DNA of 64,000 nucleotides from Ignavibacteriales bacterium (lineage in GTDB: Bacteria; Bacteroidota; Ignavibacteria; Tepidaquicellales; Tepidaquicellaceae): NCBI GenBank assembly GCA_020635255.1, contig JACKAC010000001.1, positions 1,403,501 through 1,467,500 on the forward strand, read 5' to 3'. Under the pieces are notes generated by a model that was given only the letters and a program-made list of their open reading frames with translations, was not told where the DNA came from and ran no database searches. Made by a program: the position numbers and the translations under genes. This document shows, piece by piece, positions 54,064 through 63,226 of the stretch; within the stretch, counting starts at the first letter, position 1; each line of letters opens with the position of its first letter.

Positions 54064-54612
54064 ATGCAATCAGAGCAAATCGAACATAAGAGGATATCAC
54101 GCCTGGACATGCTGGGGTTTTCGGCATCGACGATATGCGCCATTCATTGCGCGCTATTGCCCGTGATACTGCTGTTCCTGCCCCTGCTGGGACTGGAATT
54201 CATCACAAACCCGGCTATAGAGATCACTCTAATCGGTGTAAGCTTAATTGTAGGTCTGTATACACTTAGGAGCGGCTATCTGAAGCATCACGGCAAACTC
54301 TACCCTACGGTGCTCTTCATACTGGGATTGTCAATAATCGTCATCGGACACTTCACTATCGGTCATGATCTGCACGAGGGAAAGATAGACGAGATCACAT
54401 TCCTGAGCGTCCTGGGCGCGGTAATAATCCCGATCGGTGCGGTCCTGATAGCAGTAGCGCACTACAAGAACAGGAAAATGTGCCTCAGCTGTAAGCATGA
54501 CCACACTAAAGAGCACGACAGCCATTCGCATGAGGGAGCGCACATATATCATCATCACGAGCTGATGGACCAAAGCGAGCCTTCTAACCTAACTCCGAGC
54601 GATGCGGTATAG
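54064..54612 (+). CDS. MerC-domain membrane protein with His-rich tail
   Basis: 182 residues. A MerC domain with four membrane helices includes the Cys pair and motif of the family (STICAIHCALLPVILLFLPL, seen as ICAIHCALLPVIL). The C-terminus is strongly metal-binding in character: CLSCKHDHTKEHDSHSHEG and HIYHHHE. MerC domains carry metal ions such as mercury, but in Bacteroidota they often occur next to TonB receptors and are thought to serve zinc. It overlaps the next gene by 11 nt. Confidence 0.82.
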   Translation: MQSEQIEHKRISRLDMLGFSASTICAIHCALLPVILLFLPLLGLEFITNPAIEITLIGVSLIVGLYTLRSGYLKHHGKLYPTVLFILGLSIIVIGHFTIGHDLHEGKIDEITFLSVLGAVIIPIGAVLIAVAHYKNRKMCLSCKHDHTKEHDSHSHEGAHIYHHHELMDQSEPSNLTPSDAV

Positions 54613-54943
54613 CAGAAGCAAAATATTGAACGTATTCCTGCTGTGCGCGATCGTGATGAGCTTTGGCGGAAGCGAATTCCTGCACCATCACGGAAGCATA
54701 TTCGACCCGGCGCACAGTGTATCGAAAGTAGAGGACTCGCACAAGGAGCTTTCGCATTCATCGAACACGGAATGCCCCGCGTGTATATTTTCACACGCGT
54801 TCAAGAATGCCTCTTGCGGTACATTCCCCATCCATTCGGCAGTTGCAATAGTACAATACAAAACATACGATCATAAGTTTACCGCAGTAATAAACCCGTA
54901 CCTCCACAAGAACACGGGTCTCTCCCCTCCCGCAGTTTCTTAA
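54602..54943 (+). CDS. Small secreted His/Cys-rich protein
   Basis: 113 residues with a probable signal peptide (about 1-24). The mature part has HHHGS, SHKELSHSS and CPACIFSHAF, suggesting a metal site, as in DUF2946-like proteins. It overlaps the MerC gene and precedes the TonB receptor, so it may pass or sense metal in the periplasm. Confidence 0.6.
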   Translation: MRYSRSKILNVFLLCAIVMSFGGSEFLHHHGSIFDPAHSVSKVEDSHKELSHSSNTECPACIFSHAFKNASCGTFPIHSAVAIVQYKTYDHKFTAVINPYLHKNTGLSPPAVS

Positions 54944-55015
54944 TATAAGCTGACATAAATACTCCGCCCGCGGACGCGATCCGCCGGCATTTTACATAAC
55001 TCAAAACAAGTTTAT

Positions 55016-57364
55016 ATGAGAAACGCAATATTAATAATATTGACGGCGTTCATAATATACGGCGTGACATGCGCAGTAACATACACAGACGGGTATTCGC
55101 AGACGCCGGTGAATACGCTTAAGGGAACGGTAGTGGACGATACAGACGAACCGCTGACGGGAGTAGCGCTGACGATACAGGAGTTGTCGCTGACGGCGAA
55201 GTCGGATGAAGAGGGTAAGTACGAATTCCGGGATATACCGGCTGGCACGTATCACATGAGCATGCAGCATAACGGGTTCACTAACATGAGCCAGACGGTG
55301 AACATAACGGCGGGTGACAACACGCTGAACATCGTGATGCAGAGGACATTGATAGAAACGCCTACGATAGATGTAACGAGCTCCTTCCAGCCGACGGACA
55401 TATCCAATTCGACATATTCGATAACGTCGCTCGGACCGCGCACCATAACACGCACACGCGAAGAGAACCTCGCAAGGACGATACAGAACGTTCCGGGAGT
55501 GAATAACCTTTCGACGGGGAGCGGTATAGGGAAGCCGGTAATACGGGGCCTGACATCCCAGAGCGTGATAGTGGTAAAGGACGGCGTGAAGCACGAATCA
55601 CAGCAATGGGGCGACGAACACGCGCCGGAGGTCAGCACGTACGACATAGACAGGATAGAGATACTGCGGGGTCCGGCAAGCCTGGTGTACGGGGCAGACG
55701 GGATAGGCGGTGTGGTGAACGTGATCTCGAAACCGCTGACATTTTCCTCCGGTAAGAAGCCGGTCACATACGGGACTTTGGATTTGAACGGGTTTTCGAT
55801 GAACCAGGAGGGCGAAGGAAATCTCATGCTGGGGCTCGGATGGAAGAACTTCGGTATAAAGGGGTCGCTGGGCTACAGCAACAGCGGTAACATTACTACC
55901 CCGGACGGAACGCTGACGGTACAGACGCCGGACGGTGAAAGAGTTATCGAGGGCGGAGAGCTATTCAACAGCGCGACGAAGGACTTACAAGGAACACTGA
56001 CGGCGGGCTATAACGGGAATTTCGGGAGCATCACGGGGGTATTCGAGAGCTTCAACCGGGAGATACAGATACACGAGGATCCCGAGGAAGAAGCGGACGC
56101 CACACCAAACCAAAAGATAAACACGAACCATTTCGAGGTGAAGGGGCGGTTCCCGATAAATGGTAAGTTACAATTAGAGACGATAGGTTCATACGAAAAT
56201 CACATCAGGAAGGAATTCGAGTCAACGGAAGATAAGGATGAAAATAACGCTTCTCTAAACCTGGATCTGAAAAACGTGCAGGGAGACATAAGGCTTCAGC
56301 ACTCGCTTACAAAATCGTTACAGGGAACGGTGGGAATCGCGTTGAACAATTCAAACAATGAGACGCTGGGTGAGGAGAAATTAATACCGAATTATGATTC
56401 GTTCGGGTACGGGCTGTATCTCTCCGAAAAATACGAGCAGAAATATTACACCATATCGGGCGGGATACGGTATGACAATAAAGACCAGAGCATAAAGCAG
56501 ACGGTATTCGAGGAGGATTCCCTGGGAACACCGACGAAAGTTATTTCACCGAGGGACCTTACATTTAATTCAGTAACGGGATCGTTTGGGGTGGTGGTAA
56601 AGCCGGTTGAATTCGTGGATGTGTTTTCGAATGTGGGGAGAGGATGGAGAGCGCCGTCGGAATTCGATCTGTACGCGGACGGCGTACACGAAGGGACGGG
56701 AAGATTCGACAGAGGACTGCTGACGGTGGATTCGACACTCACACCTGAGCCGGAGGAATCGCTGAATTTCGACATAGGAGTCCGGGTAAGAAATAAATAT
56801 GTAACGGGCGAGATCTCTTTTTTCAGGAATACGATAGATAATTTTATTTACCCGTCGCCTACCGGGGAGACCGACCCGGAGAGCAATCTGCCGATATATG
56901 ACATTAAGCAGGATAAGAGTTCATTTACCGGGATGGAATACAGCGTACAGGTACAGCCGGTTCAATGGATGCTGTTATCGCTCAAGGGGGATCTTGTAAA
57001 GACGAACAACGAGGTAACGGATAATCCCCTGCCATTCACTCCGCCTATGAAGAATATCGCGGAAGTGAGATTACAGGAAAAGAATATAGGGAATTTCAGT
57101 AATCCGTACGTGAGCTTCACAAGCAAATTCGTCTCGGCACAGAACGACGTAGATCCGCTGGAGTCACCGAGTGAAGCATATACATTGCTATCGGCGGGAG
57201 TAGGATTCGATTACCTGCTGGCTAAGTCGATAATATCGGTGGACCTGTCGGTAACGAATTTAGCGGATACTAAGTACGCGGATCATTTGAGCAGGTACAG
57301 GTATTATGCAATGAACCCGGGGAGGAGTTTTAATCTGAAGGTAAGTGTACCGTTTGAGTTTTAG
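55016..57364 (+). CDS. TonB-dependent receptor with carboxypeptidase-like N-terminal domain
   Basis: 782 residues with a signal peptide (cleavage near GYSQT). An N-terminal carboxypeptidase-regulatory-like domain (about 32-110, LKGTVVDDTDEPLTGVAL) precedes the plug (GVNNLSTGSGIGKPVIRGL, IDRIEILRGPASLVYGADGIGG) and a barrel ending VPFEF. The plug has His in the loop ESQQWGDEHAPEV, as in zinc-type receptors such as ZnuD. With the MerC gene and the small His-rich gene it forms a metal acquisition locus. GC-rich codons are used more here than in most of the window. Confidence 0.9.
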   Translation: MRNAILIILTAFIIYGVTCAVTYTDGYSQTPVNTLKGTVVDDTDEPLTGVALTIQELSLTAKSDEEGKYEFRDIPAGTYHMSMQHNGFTNMSQTVNITAGDNTLNIVMQRTLIETPTIDVTSSFQPTDISNSTYSITSLGPRTITRTREENLARTIQNVPGVNNLSTGSGIGKPVIRGLTSQSVIVVKDGVKHESQQWGDEHAPEVSTYDIDRIEILRGPASLVYGADGIGGVVNVISKPLTFSSGKKPVTYGTLDLNGFSMNQEGEGNLMLGLGWKNFGIKGSLGYSNSGNITTPDGTLTVQTPDGERVIEGGELFNSATKDLQGTLTAGYNGNFGSITGVFESFNREIQIHEDPEEEADATPNQKINTNHFEVKGRFPINGKLQLETIGSYENHIRKEFESTEDKDENNASLNLDLKNVQGDIRLQHSLTKSLQGTVGIALNNSNNETLGEEKLIPNYDSFGYGLYLSEKYEQKYYTISGGIRYDNKDQSIKQTVFEEDSLGTPTKVISPRDLTFNSVTGSFGVVVKPVEFVDVFSNVGRGWRAPSEFDLYADGVHEGTGRFDRGLLTVDSTLTPEPEESLNFDIGVRVRNKYVTGEISFFRNTIDNFIYPSPTGETDPESNLPIYDIKQDKSSFTGMEYSVQVQPVQWMLLSLKGDLVKTNNEVTDNPLPFTPPMKNIAEVRLQEKNIGNFSNPYVSFTSKFVSAQNDVDPLESPSEAYTLLSAGVGFDYLLAKSIISVDLSVTNLADTKYADHLSRYRYYAMNPGRSFNLKVSVPFEF

Positions 57365-57556
57365 GGAATTGCCACGGTGAGATTCTTCGCTTCGCTCAGA
57401 ATGACAAATCAAGGATGAGTGTACGTTCCAGTTTTAAGGAATTACCAACGAGAGATTCTTCGCTTCGCTCAGAATGACAGAACAAGGGTAAGTGTACCGT
57501 TTGAGTTTTAGGGAATTGCCACGGTGAGATTCTTCGCTTCGCTCAGAATGACAAAA
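57341..57556 (+). repeat. Three tandem 73-74 bp units overlapping the 3' end of the receptor gene
   Basis: Units start near 57341, 57414 and 57488. Each has GTAAGTGTACCGTTTGAGTT-like sequence (copy 2 diverged), then TTTTAGGGAATT and a family B hairpin (GATTCTTCGCTTCGCTCAGA). The first unit includes the last eight codons and stop of the receptor, so the coding end was part of the duplicated block. Confidence 0.75.
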
Positions 57557-57558
57557 AA

Positions 57559-57582
57559 AAGCCCATTGAAAAATGGGCTTTT
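57559..57582 (-). terminator. Bidirectional hairpin terminator
   Basis: AGCCCATT / AATGGGCT with a GAAA loop. On the minus strand it is followed by eight T and so should end the aldehyde dehydrogenase transcript; on the plus strand it has four T. Confidence 0.85.
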
Positions 57583-57635
57583 GACGTATAAAATTTAATC
57601 TATAGAATAATCAGTTGACTAATACATGAACTACC

Positions 57636-57668
57636 GGGTCTAGATTCCCGCCTGCGCGGGAATGACAA
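57636..57668. repeat. Palindromic repeat, family A
   Basis: GATTCCCGCCTGCGCGGGAA core next to the 3' end of the aldehyde dehydrogenase gene. Confidence 0.75.
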
Positions 57669-57674
57669 AGAATA

Positions 57675-59048
57675 TTAGTCTCTGTAGGAAATTTTCTTTG
57701 GGACGGTGAACTGGCGCATGCCGTCGATAGAACCGAGGTAGCCGAAGCCGCTCTGCTTGATGCCGACCCACGGCGTACCGGAAACCCCTCCGATACCCTG
57801 ATTTAAACCAATCATACCGGATTCTATCCTGCGCGCAAGCTCTTTTCCTTTTTTCTTGTTCTTAGTCCAGATAGTAGCACCGAGACCGAAAGGAGAATTA
57901 TTAGCTTTCTGGAGCGCTTCCTCCTCATTCTTAACCTTCTGGATACAGACGACAGGTCCGAAAGTTTCGCGGATCATAATGTCGTGGCTGTCCTTCAGGT
58001 TAGTAAGCACAGTCGGCTGGAGGAAATATCCTTTAGTATCTTCGCCGTTCGTACCGCCGTAGAGAACTTTCGCGCCTTTCTTCTTCGCTTCCTCTATCTG
58101 GCTGACGACGTGATCTTTCTGGGTTTTATTCACCATAGGACCCATATCGGAATTTTCATCGAAACCGTCACCGACGCGGAATTTCTTCACGCCTTCAAGG
58201 ATGAGCTTTTCGAATTTATCAGCAATCTTCTCATCAACATAAATACGTTCAACTGAAACGCAAACCTGCCCGGAATTTCTCAATGAGCCGTTAACAGCAT
58301 AGCCGGCAGCTTTTTTGAGGTCAGCGTCTTTAAGTACGACCATAGGGTCTTTTCCGCCGAGTTCGAGAACGAGACGATTGAGGCGTTTAGATGATGCTTC
58401 CATGATCTTTTTACCAACAGCCTGCGAACCTACGAAACCAACCATATCGATATCAGAATTAACTATCTCGTTACCGACTTCACCTGCGCCCTGCAGAAGA
58501 TTGATAACTCCTTTAGGGAGGTGCCTGTTATAAATTTCGTAAATGGCTTTACCGGTCAGCGGAGTATTTTCGGACGGTTTAAAGACTACCGTATTTCCTG
58601 CTAATATAGCGGGAGTAAGAAGAGATTCGGGCATACCAACCGGGAAATTCCACGGAGTAATGATACCAACGACACCAATCGGTGAACGGTGGAGTTCCGT
58701 AGTAAGGTCTTCCTCTTTATGAATCTCTGTCTGGTATGCTTCTTCGGCAAGCTTAATATGTTCTTTTATGCCGTAAGATGAGCCGATTGTTTCACCGACG
58801 GCAGATTTATACACCTTACCCATTTCCATCGTAACAAGTTTACCAATCTTTTCACGATTTTTATAGAGGTCGTCAGCAATCTTTTTTACAGCAGAGCATC
58901 TTTTCTTAAGCGGAGTATTGCTCCATACTTTGAGAGCTTTACGCGCGAGTTTAACTGCAGATGCTATCTCGCCTTTCGATGAGCACTTTATCTTTTCGAT
59001 TAATTCTCCTGTGGATGGATTAATATCCAGAATGAACTTCTGTTTCAT
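57675..59048 (-). CDS. NAD(P)-dependent aldehyde dehydrogenase (succinate-semialdehyde type)
   Basis: 457 residues, typical of the GabD-like branch. Catalytic Cys263 in NSGQVCVSVERI, general base Glu229 in LELGGKDPMVV, and Lys157 in FKPSENTPLTG bind the cofactor. The signature IGVVGIITPWNFP is intact. Succinate-semialdehyde is the most likely substrate but aldehyde specificity cannot be read here. It lies 19 nt downstream of an SDR gene. Confidence 0.9.
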   Translation of the reverse strand: MKQKFILDINPSTGELIEKIKCSSKGEIASAVKLARKALKVWSNTPLKKRCSAVKKIADDLYKNREKIGKLVTMEMGKVYKSAVGETIGSSYGIKEHIKLAEEAYQTEIHKEEDLTTELHRSPIGVVGIITPWNFPVGMPESLLTPAILAGNTVVFKPSENTPLTGKAIYEIYNRHLPKGVINLLQGAGEVGNEIVNSDIDMVGFVGSQAVGKKIMEASSKRLNRLVLELGGKDPMVVLKDADLKKAAGYAVNGSLRNSGQVCVSVERIYVDEKIADKFEKLILEGVKKFRVGDGFDENSDMGPMVNKTQKDHVVSQIEEAKKKGAKVLYGGTNGEDTKGYFLQPTVLTNLKDSHDIMIRETFGPVVCIQKVKNEEEALQKANNSPFGLGATIWTKNKKKGKELARRIESGMIGLNQGIGGVSGTPWVGIKQSGFGYLGSIDGMRQFTVPKKISYRD

Positions 59049-59067
59049 TTTTTCGTCTTATTTATGC

Positions 59068-60129
59068 TTATAAAAACTTTTTAAAGAAACTGAGGATACC
59101 CTGCTTCCAGGCTATCCTGTGAGTTACGCCTGTTCCCTGCTGAATAGTGCCTTTATTATCGAGGTACCACTGATAGGAACGAATAAGCGCTTCGGAATTA
59201 GAGTACTGCGGATCCCAACCAAGCTGTGTCTGCGCTTTTTCTATAGATACGAATGAGTCGGTATCGGCTGTACCGTAAATCCATTTATACAACGGGGAAA
59301 CACCGAGCACTTCAAAAAATCTCAGCGCAGGTTTTACCATCCATGAAGGGGTACGCATAACCCGAGAGCCCGTTCCTGCGTAATCACACATCGCGCCGAC
59401 GTCTTCTTCAACTGTTTTAAACTCTTTCGCGCCGACATTGAATGTGTCGTTGATCTTTTCGAGAGGAAGAGTTGAAGCAAGAAGGATAGCATCAACCAGG
59501 TCTTCGACTTCGAAAAGCTGGTAGCGGTTCTTACCGTTACCGATGATAGGGATCTTAACACCGGACTCAACCCAATCATAGAGGATCTGGAATACGCCGA
59601 GACGTGCGATACCGATGAAGCTCTTGGGGCGCAGGATACAAATGGGCAAGCCCTTCGCTCTGTATTCTTCACAAACCTCCTCAGCCTGCACTTTGCTTTC
59701 GCCGTAAGGACCAACGCCAATGCGGTTATGGTATTCAAAAAGCGGATGCACGTCGGGCACACCGTAAACCGCCGTCGAGGAAATGTGAATGACGCGATTA
59801 ACTTTGCTTTTTAGCGCACTGTCGAGAACGTTTCGTGTGCCGTCGACGTTCGTTTCAAAGATATCTTTCTTTTTCCACAGCGGAAGCGCGGCGGCGCAGT
59901 GAATAACAACGTCGACGTCCTTCATCATTTCATCCATCTGCTTTTTATCGCGAACGTCGCCATAGATGCAATTGATCTCAGGGTTATATTCACCCTGAGG
60001 AAATTCAGCTATATCAAAAAACGTTGTATTTTTCGGGTCGGTGATCCGGTCAATTTTACGAGAGATATGGAAGCCGAGAAAACCGGCTCCACCGGTCACC
60101 ACTACTTTAAGGTCAGGATTCTTCTCCAA
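59068..60129 (-). CDS. NAD-dependent epimerase/3-beta-HSD-like SDR
   Basis: 353 residues. The Rossmann motif is VTGGAGFLGFHISRKI and the active-site Tyr-Lys is in YGESKVQAEEVC. An extended SDR fold with DLVDAILLAS and a C-terminal region SLGWDPQ-like (LGWDPQYSNSEALIRSY) matches the epimerase/3-beta-hydroxysteroid group. The substrate is likely a nucleotide sugar or a sterol-like compound. Same strand as the aldehyde dehydrogenase gene. Confidence 0.86.
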   Translation of the reverse strand: MEKNPDLKVVVTGGAGFLGFHISRKIDRITDPKNTTFFDIAEFPQGEYNPEINCIYGDVRDKKQMDEMMKDVDVVIHCAAALPLWKKKDIFETNVDGTRNVLDSALKSKVNRVIHISSTAVYGVPDVHPLFEYHNRIGVGPYGESKVQAEEVCEEYRAKGLPICILRPKSFIGIARLGVFQILYDWVESGVKIPIIGNGKNRYQLFEVEDLVDAILLASTLPLEKINDTFNVGAKEFKTVEEDVGAMCDYAGTGSRVMRTPSWMVKPALRFFEVLGVSPLYKWIYGTADTDSFVSIEKAQTQLGWDPQYSNSEALIRSYQWYLDNKGTIQQGTGVTHRIAWKQGILSFFKKFL

Positions 60130-60182
60130 TTTAATTCAGATTATTTTTATTTATTAAATTAATTTTTTACCTCACCCCTAAT

Positions 60183-60205
60183 CCCTCTCCTTGTAAAGGA
60201 GAGGG
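60183..60205. repeat. Perfect 10-bp hairpin repeat
   Basis: CCCTCTCCTT / AAGGAGAGGG with a 3-nt loop in the 176-nt gap upstream of the SDR gene. It belongs to the hairpin-cluster type seen at 49946. Confidence 0.7.
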
Positions 60206-60257
60206 GAACAGGAAAATATTCATTTGAATACAAAATAACTCAACTTAAAACTTTGGC

Positions 60258-60298
60258 AACCCACCCCGTCGCTACGCGCCACCCCTCCGTCGGAGGGG
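60258..60298. repeat. Hairpin repeat with ACCCCGTCG and CCCCTCC / GGAGGGG
   Basis: CCCCTCC-GTC-GGAGGGG (60282-60298) preceded by an AACCCACCCCGTCGC unit like the one at 50031-50040 in the opposite orientation. Confidence 0.65.
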
Positions 60299-60305
60299 AT
60301 TATAA

Positions 60306-61031
60306 TCAGTACTTACCGTAAACTTTTACCATACTCTGGCGGACATCACTGAAGCTGTCCCGCAAGAGCGTCCAGATGATATCGGCAACTTTTTCGGGTT
60401 TCACCCAAGTTTTAATGTCCTCGTCACTTCCCCACTCACGATTAGCGGGCGTATCCAGAATGCTCGGGATAACAGTATTAGCACGGATATCAGTGCCTTT
60501 ATTCTCCTCGGCAATAGTATTCATAAGGTTAATTACGCCGGCTTTAGACATAGAATAAGCAAAAACACCGGGCGACGGCTCCAGCGCGGCAATCGCACCA
60601 ATCGAGATAATGCGTCCATAATTTTTTTCTTTCATACGCTTCAGCACTTCACGAGAAAAATAAAACGTAGACTTGAAATTGAAATCGTACATACTGTCGA
60701 GGGTTTTGGTGTCCATTTCATCGATAGTTATCTTGCCATGTATTCCACCGACTGTATTTATCAGGTAATCGATCTGTCCCTCTTCGAGCTTAGAAACGCT
60801 GTCGACGAACTCTACCACTGAGGATTCATCGGTAGCATTGCAAACGAAGCTGAAAATGGATTTAATCTCAGGTTCATCCGAACTCTGGGAGCGGTCGAAG
60901 ACGGAATTAAAATCTTCCATCGAGATGGCCGGCACGTAAACCTTTACGCCGTCGGAAGCGAGCCTATCGACGACACATCTGCCGAGAGCTCCGGTACCGC
61001 CTGTTACAATCGCTATTTTTTTATCGCTCAT
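60306..61031 (-). CDS. Short-chain dehydrogenase/reductase
   Basis: 241 residues, classical SDR length. Cofactor motif VTGGTGALGRCVVDRL (TGxxxGxG), the NTVGG segment, and catalytic Tyr-Lys in YSMSKAG. The substrate is unknown. The gene is 3 nt downstream of anmK and probably co-transcribed. Confidence 0.88.
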   Translation of the reverse strand: MSDKKIAIVTGGTGALGRCVVDRLASDGVKVYVPAISMEDFNSVFDRSQSSDEPEIKSIFSFVCNATDESSVVEFVDSVSKLEEGQIDYLINTVGGIHGKITIDEMDTKTLDSMYDFNFKSTFYFSREVLKRMKEKNYGRIISIGAIAALEPSPGVFAYSMSKAGVINLMNTIAEENKGTDIRANTVIPSILDTPANREWGSDEDIKTWVKPEKVADIIWTLLRDSFSDVRQSMVKVYGKY

Positions 61032-61034
61032 AAT

Positions 61035-62225
61035 TTATACAAGACAAATTTTTCCTAAAACGGTTTTTTTCTCAGCGCCTGACACGAGAGGGAGATTGGC
61101 ATAGTTGCCGTGAATCGCCTCATTAGCCAGAACCGCAAAGAGAACGGCTTCCTTATTATCGGGATTTATACCATTCAACTCAAGAGGCTTTACCTCTGCC
61201 TCAAAGAAATAATCCTTTATCAACCCCATCAGGAATGGGTTATTTGCGCCGCCGCCGCTAACGAGCACTTCGTCGGGCTTGCCATTTATGAACTCTTTCA
61301 CGTTATAGTGTATCGTGTACGCTGTGTACTGCGTCATCGTTCTAATTACATCCTCATCGGATATACCGTGCGCGACGGAAACGATATATTCGATGAAGCT
61401 CTCTCCGTAAAATTCCCTGCCGGTAGATTTCGGCGGTTTACGGTTATAGTAATTATCGAACTTCAAGACATCGTCGAAGAGCTTTTGTTGAATCTTTCCG
61501 TCGGAAGCGGTTACGCCGTTTTCGTCGTAAGGTTTATCGTAAAATTCCATCATCAAACGGTCGATGACCATATTACCGGGACCGGAGTCGAACGCCGTAA
61601 CGGAATCTATCTCCCCGTTTTTTGGAAGAAACGTTACGTTTGCGATGCCGCCGATATTCACAAGGAGACGGTTCTTTGTATCACTTTTAAAAAGAACATA
61701 ATCAAGAAACGGTACGAGCGGAGCACCTTCACCACCGAGCGCCATGTCCGCAGTACGAAAATCCCCGACGGTTGTGATGCCGGTCTTATTCGCGATGACT
61801 GACGGGTCACCTACCTGTAATGTGGATTTGAATTTGTATCCGTGGAGTTCCTCCTCCTGAGGTATATGGTACAACGTCTGTCCATGAGATCCGATCAGAT
61901 CAACGTCCTTTTTATCTATCCCATTAGCGGAGAGAAAATTATTTATGCTGTCCGCGAAGAGATTTCCTATCAGAGCATTAAGTTTGCATACGTCCGCCAC
62001 AGTACCAGATTCCTTATTCGAGGCTCTGAGAATATACTGCTTAATATCCTGCGGAATGGGAATGGAGTCAAATTTGGCCACGGAAACCTTAGTATCAGCC
62101 TCTGAGCCGATTACCTCAGTTAATGCAATATCCACCGCATCGACCGAAGTTCCGGATAAAACCCCAATAATAAGCTTCTTATCCCTATTTATTAAATCTA
62201 TGACCTTTTTCATCAAATGTAACAA
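61035..62225 (-). CDS. anmK: Anhydro-N-acetylmuramic acid kinase
   Basis: 396 residues. Recycles anhydro-MurNAc from peptidoglycan by ring-opening and phosphorylation. The motifs IIGVLSGTSVDAVDIAL, GSHGQTLYH, VGDFRTADMALGGEGAPLVPFLD (seen in parts) and DSGPGNMVIDRLM are typical. The start may be the internal Met at residue 5 (ATG 62213). The lytic transglycosylase at 46834 makes anhydro-MurNAc ends, the substrate source for this enzyme. Confidence 0.92.
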   Translation of the reverse strand: MLHLMKKVIDLINRDKKLIIGVLSGTSVDAVDIALTEVIGSEADTKVSVAKFDSIPIPQDIKQYILRASNKESGTVADVCKLNALIGNLFADSINNFLSANGIDKKDVDLIGSHGQTLYHIPQEEELHGYKFKSTLQVGDPSVIANKTGITTVGDFRTADMALGGEGAPLVPFLDYVLFKSDTKNRLLVNIGGIANVTFLPKNGEIDSVTAFDSGPGNMVIDRLMMEFYDKPYDENGVTASDGKIQQKLFDDVLKFDNYYNRKPPKSTGREFYGESFIEYIVSVAHGISDEDVIRTMTQYTAYTIHYNVKEFINGKPDEVLVSGGGANNPFLMGLIKDYFFEAEVKPLELNGINPDNKEAVLFAVLANEAIHGNYANLPLVSGAEKKTVLGKICLV

Positions 62226-62379
62226 ATATAACTCTAATACGAATTATATTCTATGAAATTTGATTTACATAAGTTTAATATAAACCCTCTGTGAACAAAA
62301 TATTTAGATTTAGCATAGAAAATATTCCCGATTGTTGTTATTTTGAGCCTAAATATATAACTCAAATAACAAATTAAGA

Positions 62380-62751
62380 ATGGAAGAGTTTAACATCCAA
62401 CTTAAAAACGACGATGGAATAACGGTAGTCCATGTGGAAGGATTTTTGGATGCCCATACATCAACAGACCTGGAGAAGTGCTTCGAGGACCTTATACGGG
62501 ATAAGGATTATAGGATCGTGGTCAATTTTGACAAGCTGACCTATATCAGCAGCGCAGGGCTGGGTGTATTTATGGCATTTATAGAAACCATGAGAGACAA
62601 CAACGGTGACATAAAACTAAGCAATATGAGCGACAAGATATATAATATATTCGACATGCTCGGATTCCCCGTTTTATTTGAGATATATAAAGACGAAAAA
62701 GCCGCGCTCGACAAATTTAAAAACGGAAATAAAGATGAAAATGTAAATTGA
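62380..62751 (+). CDS. STAS-domain anti-sigma factor antagonist
   Basis: 123 residues, complete RsbV/SpoIIAA-like domain. The phosphorylation site is likely Ser58 in TYISSAGLGVF. It would bind and release the anti-sigma kinase encoded just downstream. Starts with ATG; 21 nt to the next gene. Confidence 0.9.
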   Translation: MEEFNIQLKNDDGITVVHVEGFLDAHTSTDLEKCFEDLIRDKDYRIVVNFDKLTYISSAGLGVFMAFIETMRDNNGDIKLSNMSDKIYNIFDMLGFPVLFEIYKDEKAALDKFKNGNKDENVN

Positions 62752-62772
62752 GACGATCCAGGAGATAATACA

Positions 62773-63192
62773 TTGGGAGGCAATAATCAAATAAAGATTC
62801 CAAGCTCTACAAAAAATCTGGCAACGATTCGTAAATTTGTAGAGGATAAAGCGTTGGAGATGGGTTTTGACCCGACACTGACGAACCAGATCGTTTTGTC
62901 AGTGGACGAGGCATGCACAAATATTATTAAATATACGCATAAGTTCAACGAGTCAGAGAGCATAGAGCTAAAGATCGATACTAATGGAAAACAAATAAAG
63001 ATCACCATCAATTATCACGGAGACAGTTTCGATCCAAATAACGCAAACGAACCGGACATGGAAAAGTATTTCGAGAAATTCCAGGTAGGAGGACTCGGGA
63101 TACCGCTTATGAGGAAGTTTATGAACGACATTGTTTACATTCACAAAAAACCGGATTACAATTCGCTGATACTTACGAAAGTACTGCCGTAG
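62773..63192 (+). CDS. RsbW-like serine kinase/anti-sigma factor, unusual ATP site
   Basis: 139 residues from a TTG start. The N-box (VDEACTNIIKYTH) and G2 box (GGLGIPLM) of the HATPase fold are clear. The G1 box, normally DxGxxF, reads Tyr81-His-Gly-Asp-Ser-Phe, so the adenine-binding Asp is replaced by Tyr. It forms a partner-switching pair with the STAS protein at 62380. The target sigma factor is not in the window. Confidence 0.85.
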   Translation: MGGNNQIKIPSSTKNLATIRKFVEDKALEMGFDPTLTNQIVLSVDEACTNIIKYTHKFNESESIELKIDTNGKQIKITINYHGDSFDPNNANEPDMEKYFEKFQVGGLGIPLMRKFMNDIVYIHKKPDYNSLILTKVLP

Positions 63193-63226
63193 CAGTTCAC
63201 AAAAAACTTACCCGCACTCGCCCTAT

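Noticed and set aside
55252..55827. 191-residue minus-strand ORF inside the TonB receptor gene
   Set aside because: Antisense shadow of a GC-richer gene; no motif.
60130..60305. Insertion sequence remnant near the hairpin repeats
   Set aside because: No transposase fragment and no target-site duplication could be seen.
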